From: Litchfieldia alkalitelluris
GTDB taxonomy: Bacteria; Bacillota; Bacilli; Bacillales; Salisediminibacteriaceae
DNA: 64,000 nt
Assembly: GCF_002153425.1 (NCBI RefSeq)
Contig: NZ_KZ119600.1
Coordinates: forward strand, 2,112,259 to 2,176,258
Direction of reading: 5' to 3'
Shown: positions 55,714-64,000 of the stretch, piece after piece
Layout: each line of letters begins with the position of its first letter
Numbering within the stretch: the stretch's first letter is position 1
Made by a program: the position numbers and the translations under genes
The notes under the pieces: model-generated
The model's database searches: none
What the model was told of the DNA's origin: nothing
What the model saw: the letters and a program-made list of their open reading frames with translations, nothing else

Positions 55714-55869
55714 CTATTTTGTTATATTTAATTCCTTCTGCTGATAAGTAAGAATGAGCTTGTCCAGTTCTTCTGAACATCGTAAGGTAATCTTTGATGA
55801 TAGGCCGTATTCGTTTGCAATAAATAAAAGTTCTTTTCTTTTTAGCTCTATTTCGTTTTGAATAGACAT
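55714..55869 (-). CDS. Spo0E-family aspartyl-phosphate phosphatase
   Basis: A 51-residue helical hairpin protein: IQNEIELKRKELLFIANEYG, then SSKITLRCSEELDKLILTYQ. This is the Spo0E signature, with SEELD in place of the common SQELD. Family members dephosphorylate Spo0A~P and delay sporulation. ATG 55869 follows GGAGTG by 5 bases; the longer frame adds an unrelated N-terminus. Stand-alone on the minus strand. Confidence 0.85.
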   Translation of the reverse strand: MSIQNEIELKRKELLFIANEYGLSSKITLRCSEELDKLILTYQQKELNITK

Positions 55870-55981
55870 AGGAACACTCCATCGCTGTAAAGATATTACT
55901 ATTATCATATATTCTTCGTAATTGTGGAAGACATTCCCATAAATTAGTCATTATTTTTCAATAAAAAACAAATTTCGACTC

Positions 55982-56122
55982 TTAGTACTCAATCTCTTCT
56001 TCTTCCTTTGGTTGTGGCGGGCGGTCTTCCTGTAAGTAAACTTGATAATGTATTCTTCCCCTATGGTCTTGGTTTTTCTTGAAATTGTTTTCTTGTTTTC
56101 GCGATACTTTATATTTAGGCAT
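55982..56122 (-). CDS. Small charged protein, 46 residues, unknown
   Basis: ATG 56122 is preceded by AAAAGGAGTGGATAG. The product is basic at first (PKYKVSRKQENNFKKNQ) and ends in an acidic, proline-containing tail (DRPPQPKEEEEIEY). A longer frame at 55951-56133 on the same strand in another register lacks such a start. Not recognised. Confidence 0.55.
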   Translation of the reverse strand: MPKYKVSRKQENNFKKNQDHRGRIHYQVYLQEDRPPQPKEEEEIEY

Positions 56123-56285
56123 TTACTATCCACTCCTTTTATTATTTCTTTTTAGTTTTTCATTATTTAGCTTGTTTATTAATGAAGTTCATTTAATTGA
56201 AATACTTATATGAATTTGTTTTAATGATATTTAGTAATATACTTTAAAAAAGATAGTGAGTTTACATTTAAATGAGGTGAAATTT

Positions 56286-57145
56286 ATGGGGCAATTTAAT
56301 AGAGAAGTAAAAGAGTCATGGTATGTTGAATATAAAGAAGAGTCTTTTCCATTTATTCAAAAAGGTTGGATTCTGCCAATTGGAAGATGGACTGATTTTG
56401 ATCCCTTTATTTTAATGGCTGAAGATTGGTTTAAGAGAGGTGCATTCGCAGATCACCCCCATAGAGGTTTTCAAACCATCACCTATGTTGTAGATGGCAG
56501 GCTTGAACATGTGGATAATGGTGGTGGGCGTGATGTACTTGAGCCAGGTGATGTACAATATATGAATGCAGGTGCAGGCGCACGACATGCAGAACAGGCG
56601 GTTGAAAATGATATTGCCCATACGCTACAACTATGGTTGAACCTACCAAAGAATAAGAAAAATACGAAGACATCTTACCAAAACATTTATAAGGAAGATG
56701 CACCAGTAGTGAATTTTGATGGAGGGAAAGTAAGAGTTTTTTCTGGTGCTATAGATAATGTTATAGGTCCTTTGGAATCTGTTGTTCCTATTACTTTATC
56801 TGAAATCACACTTGAAGATGGAGGGACTTATACTTTAAAATTGCCTGAAACGCATAATGCATTTCTATATGTGCTTTCTGGAGATGTTGATTTAGGAATA
56901 AATGAGGTTAATATAAAAAACATGGGGTTGCAACTTTAACTTATGAAGAGAATGGAATGCCTGGGCGGCTAAGTGACTTTGTTTTGAGGAGTCATCATAG
57001 GAGATCTAAGATCCTAGTCTATTCCGGTACACCAATTAGGGAAGAGATTGTCCCGCACGGACCATTTGTAATGAACTCAATGGAAGAAATACGACAAGCA
57101 TATAAAGACTACCATGAAGGGAAGTTTGGTCCACCTGCAAAATAA
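56286..57145 (+). pseudogene. Pirin-family gene interrupted by a -1 frameshift
   Basis: The N-terminal cupin is intact (ADHPHRGFQTITYVVDGRLEH, metal-ligand His residues; GAGARHAEQA). The frame breaks in an A6 run near 56925-56930: with seven A the reading would continue HGVATLTYEENGMPGRLSD and join the downstream frame, which ends GKFGPPAK, the usual pirin C-terminus. As read, the first part ends at 56939. ATG 56286 follows GAGGTG. Whether this is a true mutation, a sequencing slip or phase variation cannot be told. Confidence 0.82.
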
Positions 57146-57182
57146 GTCCTTAAGCTTGAATTACAGGTACTTCTTACATTTA

Positions 57183-57241
57183 AATAAAGCCTGAACCTTT
57201 CATCTGTGAATGTATCACTGATTCTAGGTTCAGGCTTTATT
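57183..57241. terminator. Bidirectional terminator
   Basis: AATAAAGCCTGAACCT and AGGTTCAGGCTTTATT form a perfect 16-bp stem between the pirin gene and the converging lipoprotein gene. Confidence 0.92.
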
Positions 57242-57259
57242 GTATTCTTTCTAGAAGTA

Positions 57260-58054
57260 TTAAATATTTATTGTGACATCAGCATTCTCGCGAAGTTCCC
57301 CTACAAGACGACGATAAGCATCGTTCTCATGCTGCATTCTTGCTTGTTGTTCAAGCTCTGGCTTCATTTCTTCAAATGTTGGAAGATCAATATCCTCTTC
57401 TCCACCTAACTCTAAGTATTGAGTTAACATCTGATCATATGTTTCTTCTAGTTCTTCATCGGTGGTTGTAAATTCACCAGCTTCAGAAGCAATTAGTTTA
57501 TCAATTTTAACTTGTGTTTCAAGAATTGAGTTAAGTTCCTCTTCACTAGTCCCTTGTTCTTCCATTACTTCAAGGAACTCGTCCTTAGATTCAAATCCAT
57601 ACTGAGCGGCTAAATCCTCAAGTAAGCTATCCATATCGTTTTGTGTAATATCAAAATCGCGACTATTTGCTTCTTGAACAAGTAATTCTTGACCGACAAG
57701 GGCATCAATGACTTGAAGCTTAAAATCATCTTGGTCAAATTCCTGACCATACATCATTGCTTCCATTGATGCTTGCTGAAACTGGCCGACATAAACATTT
57801 TCGAATTCTTCTTTTGTTATTTCATCACCATTAACAACAGCTACAACATCTGGAATGCTATCTAGATCAGGCTGAGGCATATCGAATTGTCCTTCATCAT
57901 CAAGATCAGGAGCTGCCTCCTCATCTATATCTCCAACAGGGTCTTCCTCCTGTGGGTCAATATTGTTTTCATCTGTGTCATCCGTTCCACCGCATGCAGC
58001 AATAAGTGAAATAAGTACGGCAAGGGATAAACTTAATAACCATTTTTTACTCAA
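57260..58054 (-). CDS. SurA/PrsA N-domain-like lipoprotein without PPIase domain
   Basis: A 264-residue lipoprotein (signal ends LIAAC, Cys21), then an acidic linker (about 25-65) and a helical chaperone-like domain: VVAVVNGDEITKEEFENVY, AQYGFESKDEFLEVMEEQG and QARMQHENDAYRRLVGELRE. This is the SurA N-terminal/PrsA parvulin-flanking fold, but no parvulin PPIase domain is inserted. It likely aids folding of exported proteins. TTG start after AAAGGAGAATGACA. Confidence 0.82.
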   Translation of the reverse strand: MSKKWLLSLSLAVLISLIAACGGTDDTDENNIDPQEEDPVGDIDEEAAPDLDDEGQFDMPQPDLDSIPDVVAVVNGDEITKEEFENVYVGQFQQASMEAMMYGQEFDQDDFKLQVIDALVGQELLVQEANSRDFDITQNDMDSLLEDLAAQYGFESKDEFLEVMEEQGTSEEELNSILETQVKIDKLIASEAGEFTTTDEELEETYDQMLTQYLELGGEEDIDLPTFEEMKPELEQQARMQHENDAYRRLVGELRENADVTINI

Positions 58055-58414
58055 ATGTCATTCTCCTTTCAAACTTTAATAGTGGTATTGTAACATGTCC
58101 AAATAACCTTTTAAACCTTTCACCCTGTATAATCTTACTTTGTAACGTACTTATTTACACTAATACAGGCGCTAAGAAAGGATTTATCCTGGTCTAAAAG
58201 GGGATTTTGAATTATAGTGTAAAAAATATGTGAAAATCTATGAATTGTATATTTAAATATACTTTATATTTGAAGGAAGAAAGTTCTATGTAGATTATGC
58301 ACCACCGTATAAGAGAAATATATTAGAATAGTAGATAAGCATAAAGCATTGTGATAGATGTATGAATACTTTTGAGGAGCATTCACTATCTTTTTATATA
58401 AAGGGGAGAAGACG
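58055..58414. other. Divergent gap before sbcD
   Basis: A 360-base AT-rich gap between the minus-strand lipoprotein gene and sbcD. I see no gene, hairpin or repeat; it must hold promoters for both sides but I cannot assign them with confidence. Confidence 0.5.
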
Positions 58415-59629
58415 ATGAAGTTTTTCCACACAGCAGACTGGCATTTAGGGAAACTTGTACAAGGTATCTATATGACCGAAGACCAGAGATATATACTCAA
58501 TGAATTTATAAGAGCAATTGAAGAGGAGAAGCCAGATGCAATCGTAATTGCTGGAGATTTATATGATCGAGGAGTTCCACCTACAGATGCAGTAGATTTA
58601 TTGGATGCAGTATTGGAGGACATCACAATCAAATTAAAAACACCTGTATTAGCTATTGCGGGTAACCACGATAGTCCTAGCAGACTTGATTTCGCTAGTA
58701 AAATAATGAAAGCGAATGATTGCCATATTGTTGGTCACATTACTTCCAGTACAACCCCAGTTATCATAAATGATCAATATGGTGAGGTTCATTTCCACCT
58801 AGTGCCGTATGCTGATCCTAGTATGGTTAGAACCGCTTATCAGGATGATGATATTAAATCACATAACGATGCCATGAAAAAAATTGTGGGTAGTATTGAA
58901 GAAAAGATGACCAGAGATGCTCGACATGTTTTTGTAGGTCATGCTTTTGTGACGCCTAAGGGTGAAGAAAAGGAAAATACAAGTGACTCAGAACGTCCCC
59001 TAGCTATCGGTGGAGCGGAGCATGTAGATGCCACCTTGTTTTCTAAGTTTCATTACACAGCGTTAGGACACTTGCACCAGGCCCATTTTGTCGGGAATGA
59101 AACGATAAGATATGCAGGCTCACCCTTAAAATACTCGATTTCTGAGGAGCGCCACAAAAAAGGATTTAATATTGTAGAGATTGACTCTGATGGAACTACT
59201 ACTGTTGAAAAACGATTATTAATACCGAAGCGAGAAATGCGAACCGTAGAGGCAAAGATGGAGGATCTCTTAAAGTACGACACAAGTGAAGACTATGTAT
59301 TCGTTAGATTGTTAGATGAAACACCAGTTCTTTCTCCAATGGAAAAAATTCGATCTGTGTATCCGAACGCCATGCATGTGGAAAGAGATATTCAATTAAA
59401 TTCACCTGGAGAAGACAACCAAGCAGGGGCTAGTGTAGCTCGAAATAAAAAGGATGATTTGTCTCTATTTAAAGCTTTTTATAAAGAAGTGAAAGGTACA
59501 GACGTTTCTAAGGAAACAGAATCTATTTTCATAGAAGTGCTTGAGGAACTAATGGCTGATGATAACGAACGAGGGAATTTTGCTTCTAATGAAGTTGCTG
59601 CTACAAAAGAACCAGAGGAAATGGGGTGA
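58415..59629 (+). CDS. sbcD: Exonuclease subunit SbcD
   Basis: The Mre11-type nuclease of SbcCD, which opens hairpins and DNA ends. The 404-residue protein has the phosphoesterase motifs ADWHLGK, IVIAGDLYDRG, IAGNHDSPSRL, VGHAFV and LGHLH in order. AAGGGGAGAAGACG precedes the ATG. The sbcC ATG follows 7 bases after its stop. Confidence 0.95.
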   Translation: MKFFHTADWHLGKLVQGIYMTEDQRYILNEFIRAIEEEKPDAIVIAGDLYDRGVPPTDAVDLLDAVLEDITIKLKTPVLAIAGNHDSPSRLDFASKIMKANDCHIVGHITSSTTPVIINDQYGEVHFHLVPYADPSMVRTAYQDDDIKSHNDAMKKIVGSIEEKMTRDARHVFVGHAFVTPKGEEKENTSDSERPLAIGGAEHVDATLFSKFHYTALGHLHQAHFVGNETIRYAGSPLKYSISEERHKKGFNIVEIDSDGTTTVEKRLLIPKREMRTVEAKMEDLLKYDTSEDYVFVRLLDETPVLSPMEKIRSVYPNAMHVERDIQLNSPGEDNQAGASVARNKKDDLSLFKAFYKEVKGTDVSKETESIFIEVLEELMADDNERGNFASNEVAATKEPEEMG

Positions 59630-59636
59630 CTAGAAC

Positions 59637-62600
59637 ATGAGACCTAGTAAAATAACTATAACTGCATTTGGACCATATAAAAACGCAGAAGTGATTGATT
59701 TCAACCAATTGAAGGGAAATAAATTATTTGTTGTGTCTGGGAATACTGGTGCAGGAAAGACAACGATTTTTGATGCAATCTGCTTTGCATTATATGGCTC
59801 TGCTAGTGGTGAGGATCGTGTAGATGCAAAGCTTATGAGAAGTGACTTCGCAGAAGATGATGTCCATACTGCGGTGGAACTAGAATTCGAGCTGCATAAT
59901 CGAACGTATCGAATACTAAGGCAGCTTGCTCATGTGAAGAAAGGGAATAAAGGCCCGACAGGAGAGCGCTACGAGTTTTTTGAAATGGTCGAGGGCTCTG
60001 AAGTTCCATGTGTTGATCGTCAAATCGTTTCAGAAATCAATAAGAAGGTGGAGGAGTTAATTGGCTTAACTAAGGATCAGTTTAGTCAAATCGTGATGCT
60101 GCCGCAAGGAGAATTTAGGAAACTACTAACTTCACAGACTGAAAATAAAGAAGCGATACTTCGTAAAATCTTTAAAACTGAACAGTATAGATGGATTAGT
60201 GATCGTCTAAATGAAAAAAGAAAAAATAAATCTGATGAATATCAAAGGTCATCCCAAATGAGGGACCGTTATATAGATGACACTAGCGCTACCCTCCCAC
60301 AAAGGAAGGGTTCTAAGCTCTTTGAGGTGTTAAATCAGGAGCACTATAATACAAATCAGATTATTGAGGGTCTGGAAGAAGAGACTACTTATTATGAAAA
60401 TGAGTTACAAATAAATGAGAAGGAAGAAAAAGCGGCTAACATAGCATATAACAAAAAACTCGAAGCATTTCATAAAGCAGAAGTTGTTAATACTGAATTT
60501 AAGCGTATGGAAGAAAAAGAAAAGCAGCTTCAAGAGTTAATAGAAAAAATCCCAACTTATAAAATGAAAGAAGAAAAGTTGGATCTTGCAGAACGAGCTT
60601 CGAAATTAGAGATATATGAAATGAAAGTGAATGAGTGGCGTGAGGAAGAACGTGTGAAGAAGCAACTACTAGCTAATGTAGAACAATCTTACACACAAGC
60701 GTTGAAATCACTTGAACAGGCTCAAAAGTATTATTTAACAGAAGAAAATAGGAAAGAAGAGCGTGAACAAGTTGCTCGAAAGCTAGATCGTTACAATGAT
60801 TTTTTACCAATTGTAAAGGAAATAGAAAAGAACAAGTCTGGGCTGGGACAAGCTAATGAAAATGTCACTAAATTAACTGAAGAGCTTGCAACCGTTCAAG
60901 AAAAATTAAAAGTAAAAAAGTCACTTAAGGAAAAGGTATCAATTCAAATTAAGGAAGTAGAAGCAGCGGTTGATCAATATACAGATAAACAGGAACAGCT
61001 CATTGATATGCGTGATAAAGCAAAGACTCTTCAGGATTACTTGAAGGTACACGGGAAGCAGTCGGATTTAGTTCAGGATTATAAAACAAAAAAACTCCAT
61101 TATCGTAAGGTAAAAGAGAACTATGACAAAATAGAGGATGCCTGGTTTAGAGGCCAAGCAACTGTATTAGCAACCCACCTTCATGATGGAAAACCATGTC
61201 CAGTGTGTGGGAGTAGTGAACACCCGAATAAAGCAAGTAATCAAGGAGAAGTACCTACAAAAGAAACGTATGATCAGTGGAAAAAAAAGTTGGCTGATGC
61301 TAATTCAGCATACTTGAATGCTGAAGCCGTCATGAAAACCAATCAGGAGGTTTTAGACGCACGGGCTTCAGAAGCTTTAGAATCGGGATTGATGATTGAT
61401 AACGCAGAAGACATTTTTCATCAACTCGTCGATCAAGGGAAGAAGCTTAAACTAGAAGTCGAAGCTATGAAGGGGAAGAGGGATACACTACTTCAACTTA
61501 GGGAAAATGTAGAGCAAATAGATAATGAGTTGAAGCAGCTCGATCTTCAGAGAGAAAAAATCGAAACTGCTTATCATACAGAAAAAACTTCATATGAAAC
61601 GAAAAAGGCAGTTTACGAGGAACAGATTAGAAAGATTCCTGAAGAGATAAGAGTATTATCTATTTTGGAACAAAAAATAGTAGATTTAACCTCCTTGAAG
61701 AGGAAGATGGAAAAGACTTGGAGTGATGCGCAAGAGGCACTCCAACAAGCAAAAGAAATGGAAACGAAACGAAGTACAGAAGTAGAAAGTCTAAAGGGAC
61801 AGTTAAAAGAGAGTTCTAAAAAGAAAAAGGGTGCTGAGGAGCAGTTTATCCTTGCACTATCACAATCTAAGTTTTCTTCTGAAGAGGTATATCGTCGGGT
61901 GAAACTATCTGAATCCAAACGAGATATCTTAAGAGGAGAGATTGAGCACTTTAACAATAGCTTTGCTACAGTTAGGCAACAAGTGTCAGATTATAGAGAA
62001 TCTCTAAAGGGAAAAATGAAGGAAGACCTTGAATCCCTGCAATCAGAATTAGATGAACTGAAAGTTATTTTTGAAAAAGCGGGAGAGGTTTTGCGAAAAT
62101 CTAAACAATATCACATGCAATCAGTTGATCTACGTAAGCGTATTTTAGATTCGGAGCAAGTGGTAGCAGAAATCGAGCGTCAACTTAATGTCATGACTGA
62201 TTTATACAATGTCATTCGTGGTAACAATAATAGTAAAATATCATTTGAACGCTACCTACAAATAGAGTTTTTAGAGCACATTATTGTTGCTGCTAATGAA
62301 AGGTTAAGTCGATTATCTAATGGGCAGTTCCATCTAATCCGAAGTGAGCGTCAGGAGAGTCACGGAAAACAGAGTGGTTTAGGTTTAGATGTATTTGATG
62401 CCTACACTGGTCAGACGAGAGATGTTAAAACGTTATCTGGCGGTGAAAAATTTAATGCTTCCCTTTGTCTAGCTCTAGGAATGGCAGATATCATTCAAAG
62501 TTATCAAGGTGGGGTATCCATTGACACAATGTTTATCGATGAAGGCTTTGGTTCATTAGATGAGGAATCACTTAATAAATCGATCGATACTTTAATCGAG

Positions 62601-62729
62601 TTGCAAAAATCTGGTCGAATGATTGGGGTTATCTCTCATGTTCAAGACTTGAAGAATGCTCTTCCAGCAATATTAGAGGTGACAAAAACCAAAGAAGGAT
62701 TCAGTAAAACAGAATTTGTAATAAAATAA
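59637..62729 (+). CDS. sbcC: Exonuclease subunit SbcC
   Basis: The Rad50-like ATPase of SbcCD, 1030 residues: Walker A GNTGAGKTTIF (near 36-46), the Q-loop region QFSQIVMLPQGEFRKLL, two long coiled coils meeting at the zinc hook CPVC (Cys521, Cys524), then the signature TLSGGEKFNASL and Walker B TMFIDEGFGSLD. Forms the complex with SbcD. A terminator lies 90 bases after the stop, and the rRNA operon follows in the same direction. Confidence 0.95.
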   Translation: MRPSKITITAFGPYKNAEVIDFNQLKGNKLFVVSGNTGAGKTTIFDAICFALYGSASGEDRVDAKLMRSDFAEDDVHTAVELEFELHNRTYRILRQLAHVKKGNKGPTGERYEFFEMVEGSEVPCVDRQIVSEINKKVEELIGLTKDQFSQIVMLPQGEFRKLLTSQTENKEAILRKIFKTEQYRWISDRLNEKRKNKSDEYQRSSQMRDRYIDDTSATLPQRKGSKLFEVLNQEHYNTNQIIEGLEEETTYYENELQINEKEEKAANIAYNKKLEAFHKAEVVNTEFKRMEEKEKQLQELIEKIPTYKMKEEKLDLAERASKLEIYEMKVNEWREEERVKKQLLANVEQSYTQALKSLEQAQKYYLTEENRKEEREQVARKLDRYNDFLPIVKEIEKNKSGLGQANENVTKLTEELATVQEKLKVKKSLKEKVSIQIKEVEAAVDQYTDKQEQLIDMRDKAKTLQDYLKVHGKQSDLVQDYKTKKLHYRKVKENYDKIEDAWFRGQATVLATHLHDGKPCPVCGSSEHPNKASNQGEVPTKETYDQWKKKLADANSAYLNAEAVMKTNQEVLDARASEALESGLMIDNAEDIFHQLVDQGKKLKLEVEAMKGKRDTLLQLRENVEQIDNELKQLDLQREKIETAYHTEKTSYETKKAVYEEQIRKIPEEIRVLSILEQKIVDLTSLKRKMEKTWSDAQEALQQAKEMETKRSTEVESLKGQLKESSKKKKGAEEQFILALSQSKFSSEEVYRRVKLSESKRDILRGEIEHFNNSFATVRQQVSDYRESLKGKMKEDLESLQSELDELKVIFEKAGEVLRKSKQYHMQSVDLRKRILDSEQVVAEIERQLNVMTDLYNVIRGNNNSKISFERYLQIEFLEHIIVAANERLSRLSNGQFHLIRSERQESHGKQSGLGLDVFDAYTGQTRDVKTLSGGEKFNASLCLALGMADIIQSYQGGVSIDTMFIDEGFGSLDEESLNKSIDTLIELQKSGRMIGVISHVQDLKNALPAILEVTKTKEGFSKTEFVIK

Positions 62730-62817
62730 ACAACAGGAGTCTACAATGTAATATTTTTTTCTATGTTAAAGGAAATAGATGATATTTGAACACTCTTGAA
62801 ATTATTTAAAGGAATTT

Positions 62818-62862
62818 AAAGCATTGAAAACAAGAACGCGTGTTTTTAATGCTTTTTCTTTT
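62818..62862 (+). terminator. Terminator between sbcC and the rRNA operon
   Basis: AAAGCATTGAAAACA and TGTTTTTAATGCTTT pair, followed by TTCTTTTTT. Confidence 0.8.
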
Positions 62863-63064
62863 TTAATTTTAAATGTCTAACAGAGAGATACAAACAATGG
62901 TGGGTGACAAATATATAAGAAGAAATACTACTATTATAGTTTAAATGGAAGAGTACTTGAAACATTTTTCCAAAATTTAGTGGTTGTTATTGATGACTTA
63001 TATTTGGTATATTATTAGTCCGAGCCACAAAGAGTTAACAATAATTTTGATTTATAAAAAATTG

Positions 63065-63094
63065 TTGACTATGTCAGCTTGGATATGATATATT
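63065..63094 (+). promoter_or_regulatory. rRNA promoter P1
   Basis: TTGACT (63065-63070) and TATATT (63089-63094) with an 18-base spacer, the upstream one of a tandem pair as in Bacillus rrn operons. The -10 assignment is less certain than in P2. Confidence 0.65.
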
Positions 63095-63141
63095 ATTTTT
63101 TGTCGCTAAAACGACAGGAAATTAACTTCAAAAAAAAGTTG

Positions 63142-63170
63142 TTGACTCCAGCGAGTTATATTGATATAAT
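63142..63170 (+). promoter_or_regulatory. rRNA promoter P2
   Basis: TTGACT (63142-63147) and TATAAT (63165-63170) with a 17-base spacer. About 77 bases downstream of P1, and 170 bases before 16S. The leader after it contains TTTGAAAACTAAACAAAA (63211-63228), the segment common in Bacillus rRNA leaders. Confidence 0.88.
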
Positions 63171-63341
63171 ATAAAAGTTGCTGTAAACAACAGTTGCTAC
63201 AAATTGACCTTTGAAAACTAAACAAAAAGCCAAACGAAGTGGGATAAGAAGTTATTTCATATTATATGAAGTAATGAAGAATATCCCGTCAATGAATTAC
63301 AAAATTAGCCAGATGAAAATCTGCAGCTAGACATCAAACAC

Positions 63342-64000
<659 letters not shown>

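Noticed and set aside
55951..56133. 60-codon minus-strand frame
   Set aside because: Another register (55982-56122) has a proper ribosome site and start; this one does not.

Overview
This window is chromosomal DNA of a low-GC, spore-forming Bacillaceae bacterium. Supporting markers are bacillithiol genes (bshA, bshB1), spore genes (sspM, a Spo0E-type phosphatase), the SigI/RsgI pair, recU-ponA, dnaD and a Bacillus-type tandem rRNA promoter in front of a 16S gene. Gene order over the first 25 kb follows the ypjC-ypjD-dapB ... ponA-recU-yppC-sspM-yppD-yppE region of Bacillus subtilis. Dispersed repeat remnants and the 16S sequence would fit an alkaliphilic or halophilic genus such as Evansella or Salipaludibacillus, but the genus is a guess.

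Layout. 1-6.3 kb: a partial YitT membrane protein, then the operon ypjD-dapB-mgsA-bshB1-bshA-cca-birA. 6.3-12.8 kb: an intergenic repeat remnant, panBCD (pantothenate), a TPR protein and dinG. 12.8-19.4 kb: a secreted ComEC-like protein without metal ligands, ypmA-ypmB, asnS (aspB is missing from its usual place), a 13-unit 51-bp tandem hairpin array, then dnaD-nth-ypoC. 19.4-25.4 kb: ponA and recU on the minus strand, yppC with a possible AUU start, sspM, yppD, yppE and a lipoprotein. 25.5-34.6 kb: accessory and housekeeping genes (CBS/ACT protein, nicotinamidase, an SLC13-type transporter with RCK_C domains, two thioredoxin-fold proteins, a YpgR/CvfC-like HEAT protein, ydbS-ydbT). 34.7-42 kb: a DUF2777-like protein, an MBL hydrolase, the sigI-rsgI-secreted protein locus and a TelA locus. 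42.3-44.9 kb: an NRDE protein whose terminator is followed directly by a group II intron. 44.9-57.2 kb: lipid kinase, tatA-tatC, dck and dgk, degV, a patatin-like lipase, an MFS pump, a CtaM/YozB-like protein, a membrane subtilase with a probable extracellular sensor domain, small genes and a frameshifted pirin. 57.3-64 kb: a SurA/PrsA-like lipoprotein, sbcD-sbcC, and the start of an rRNA operon.

No CRISPR array, prophage or classical insertion sequence was seen. The only intact mobile element is the group II intron. The least explained items are the 51-bp hairpin array, the SigI locus whose two exported proteins share K/G/N-rich tails, the sensor-subtilase, the ComEC-like protein without metal ligands, and two genes whose best-placed start codon is AUU.
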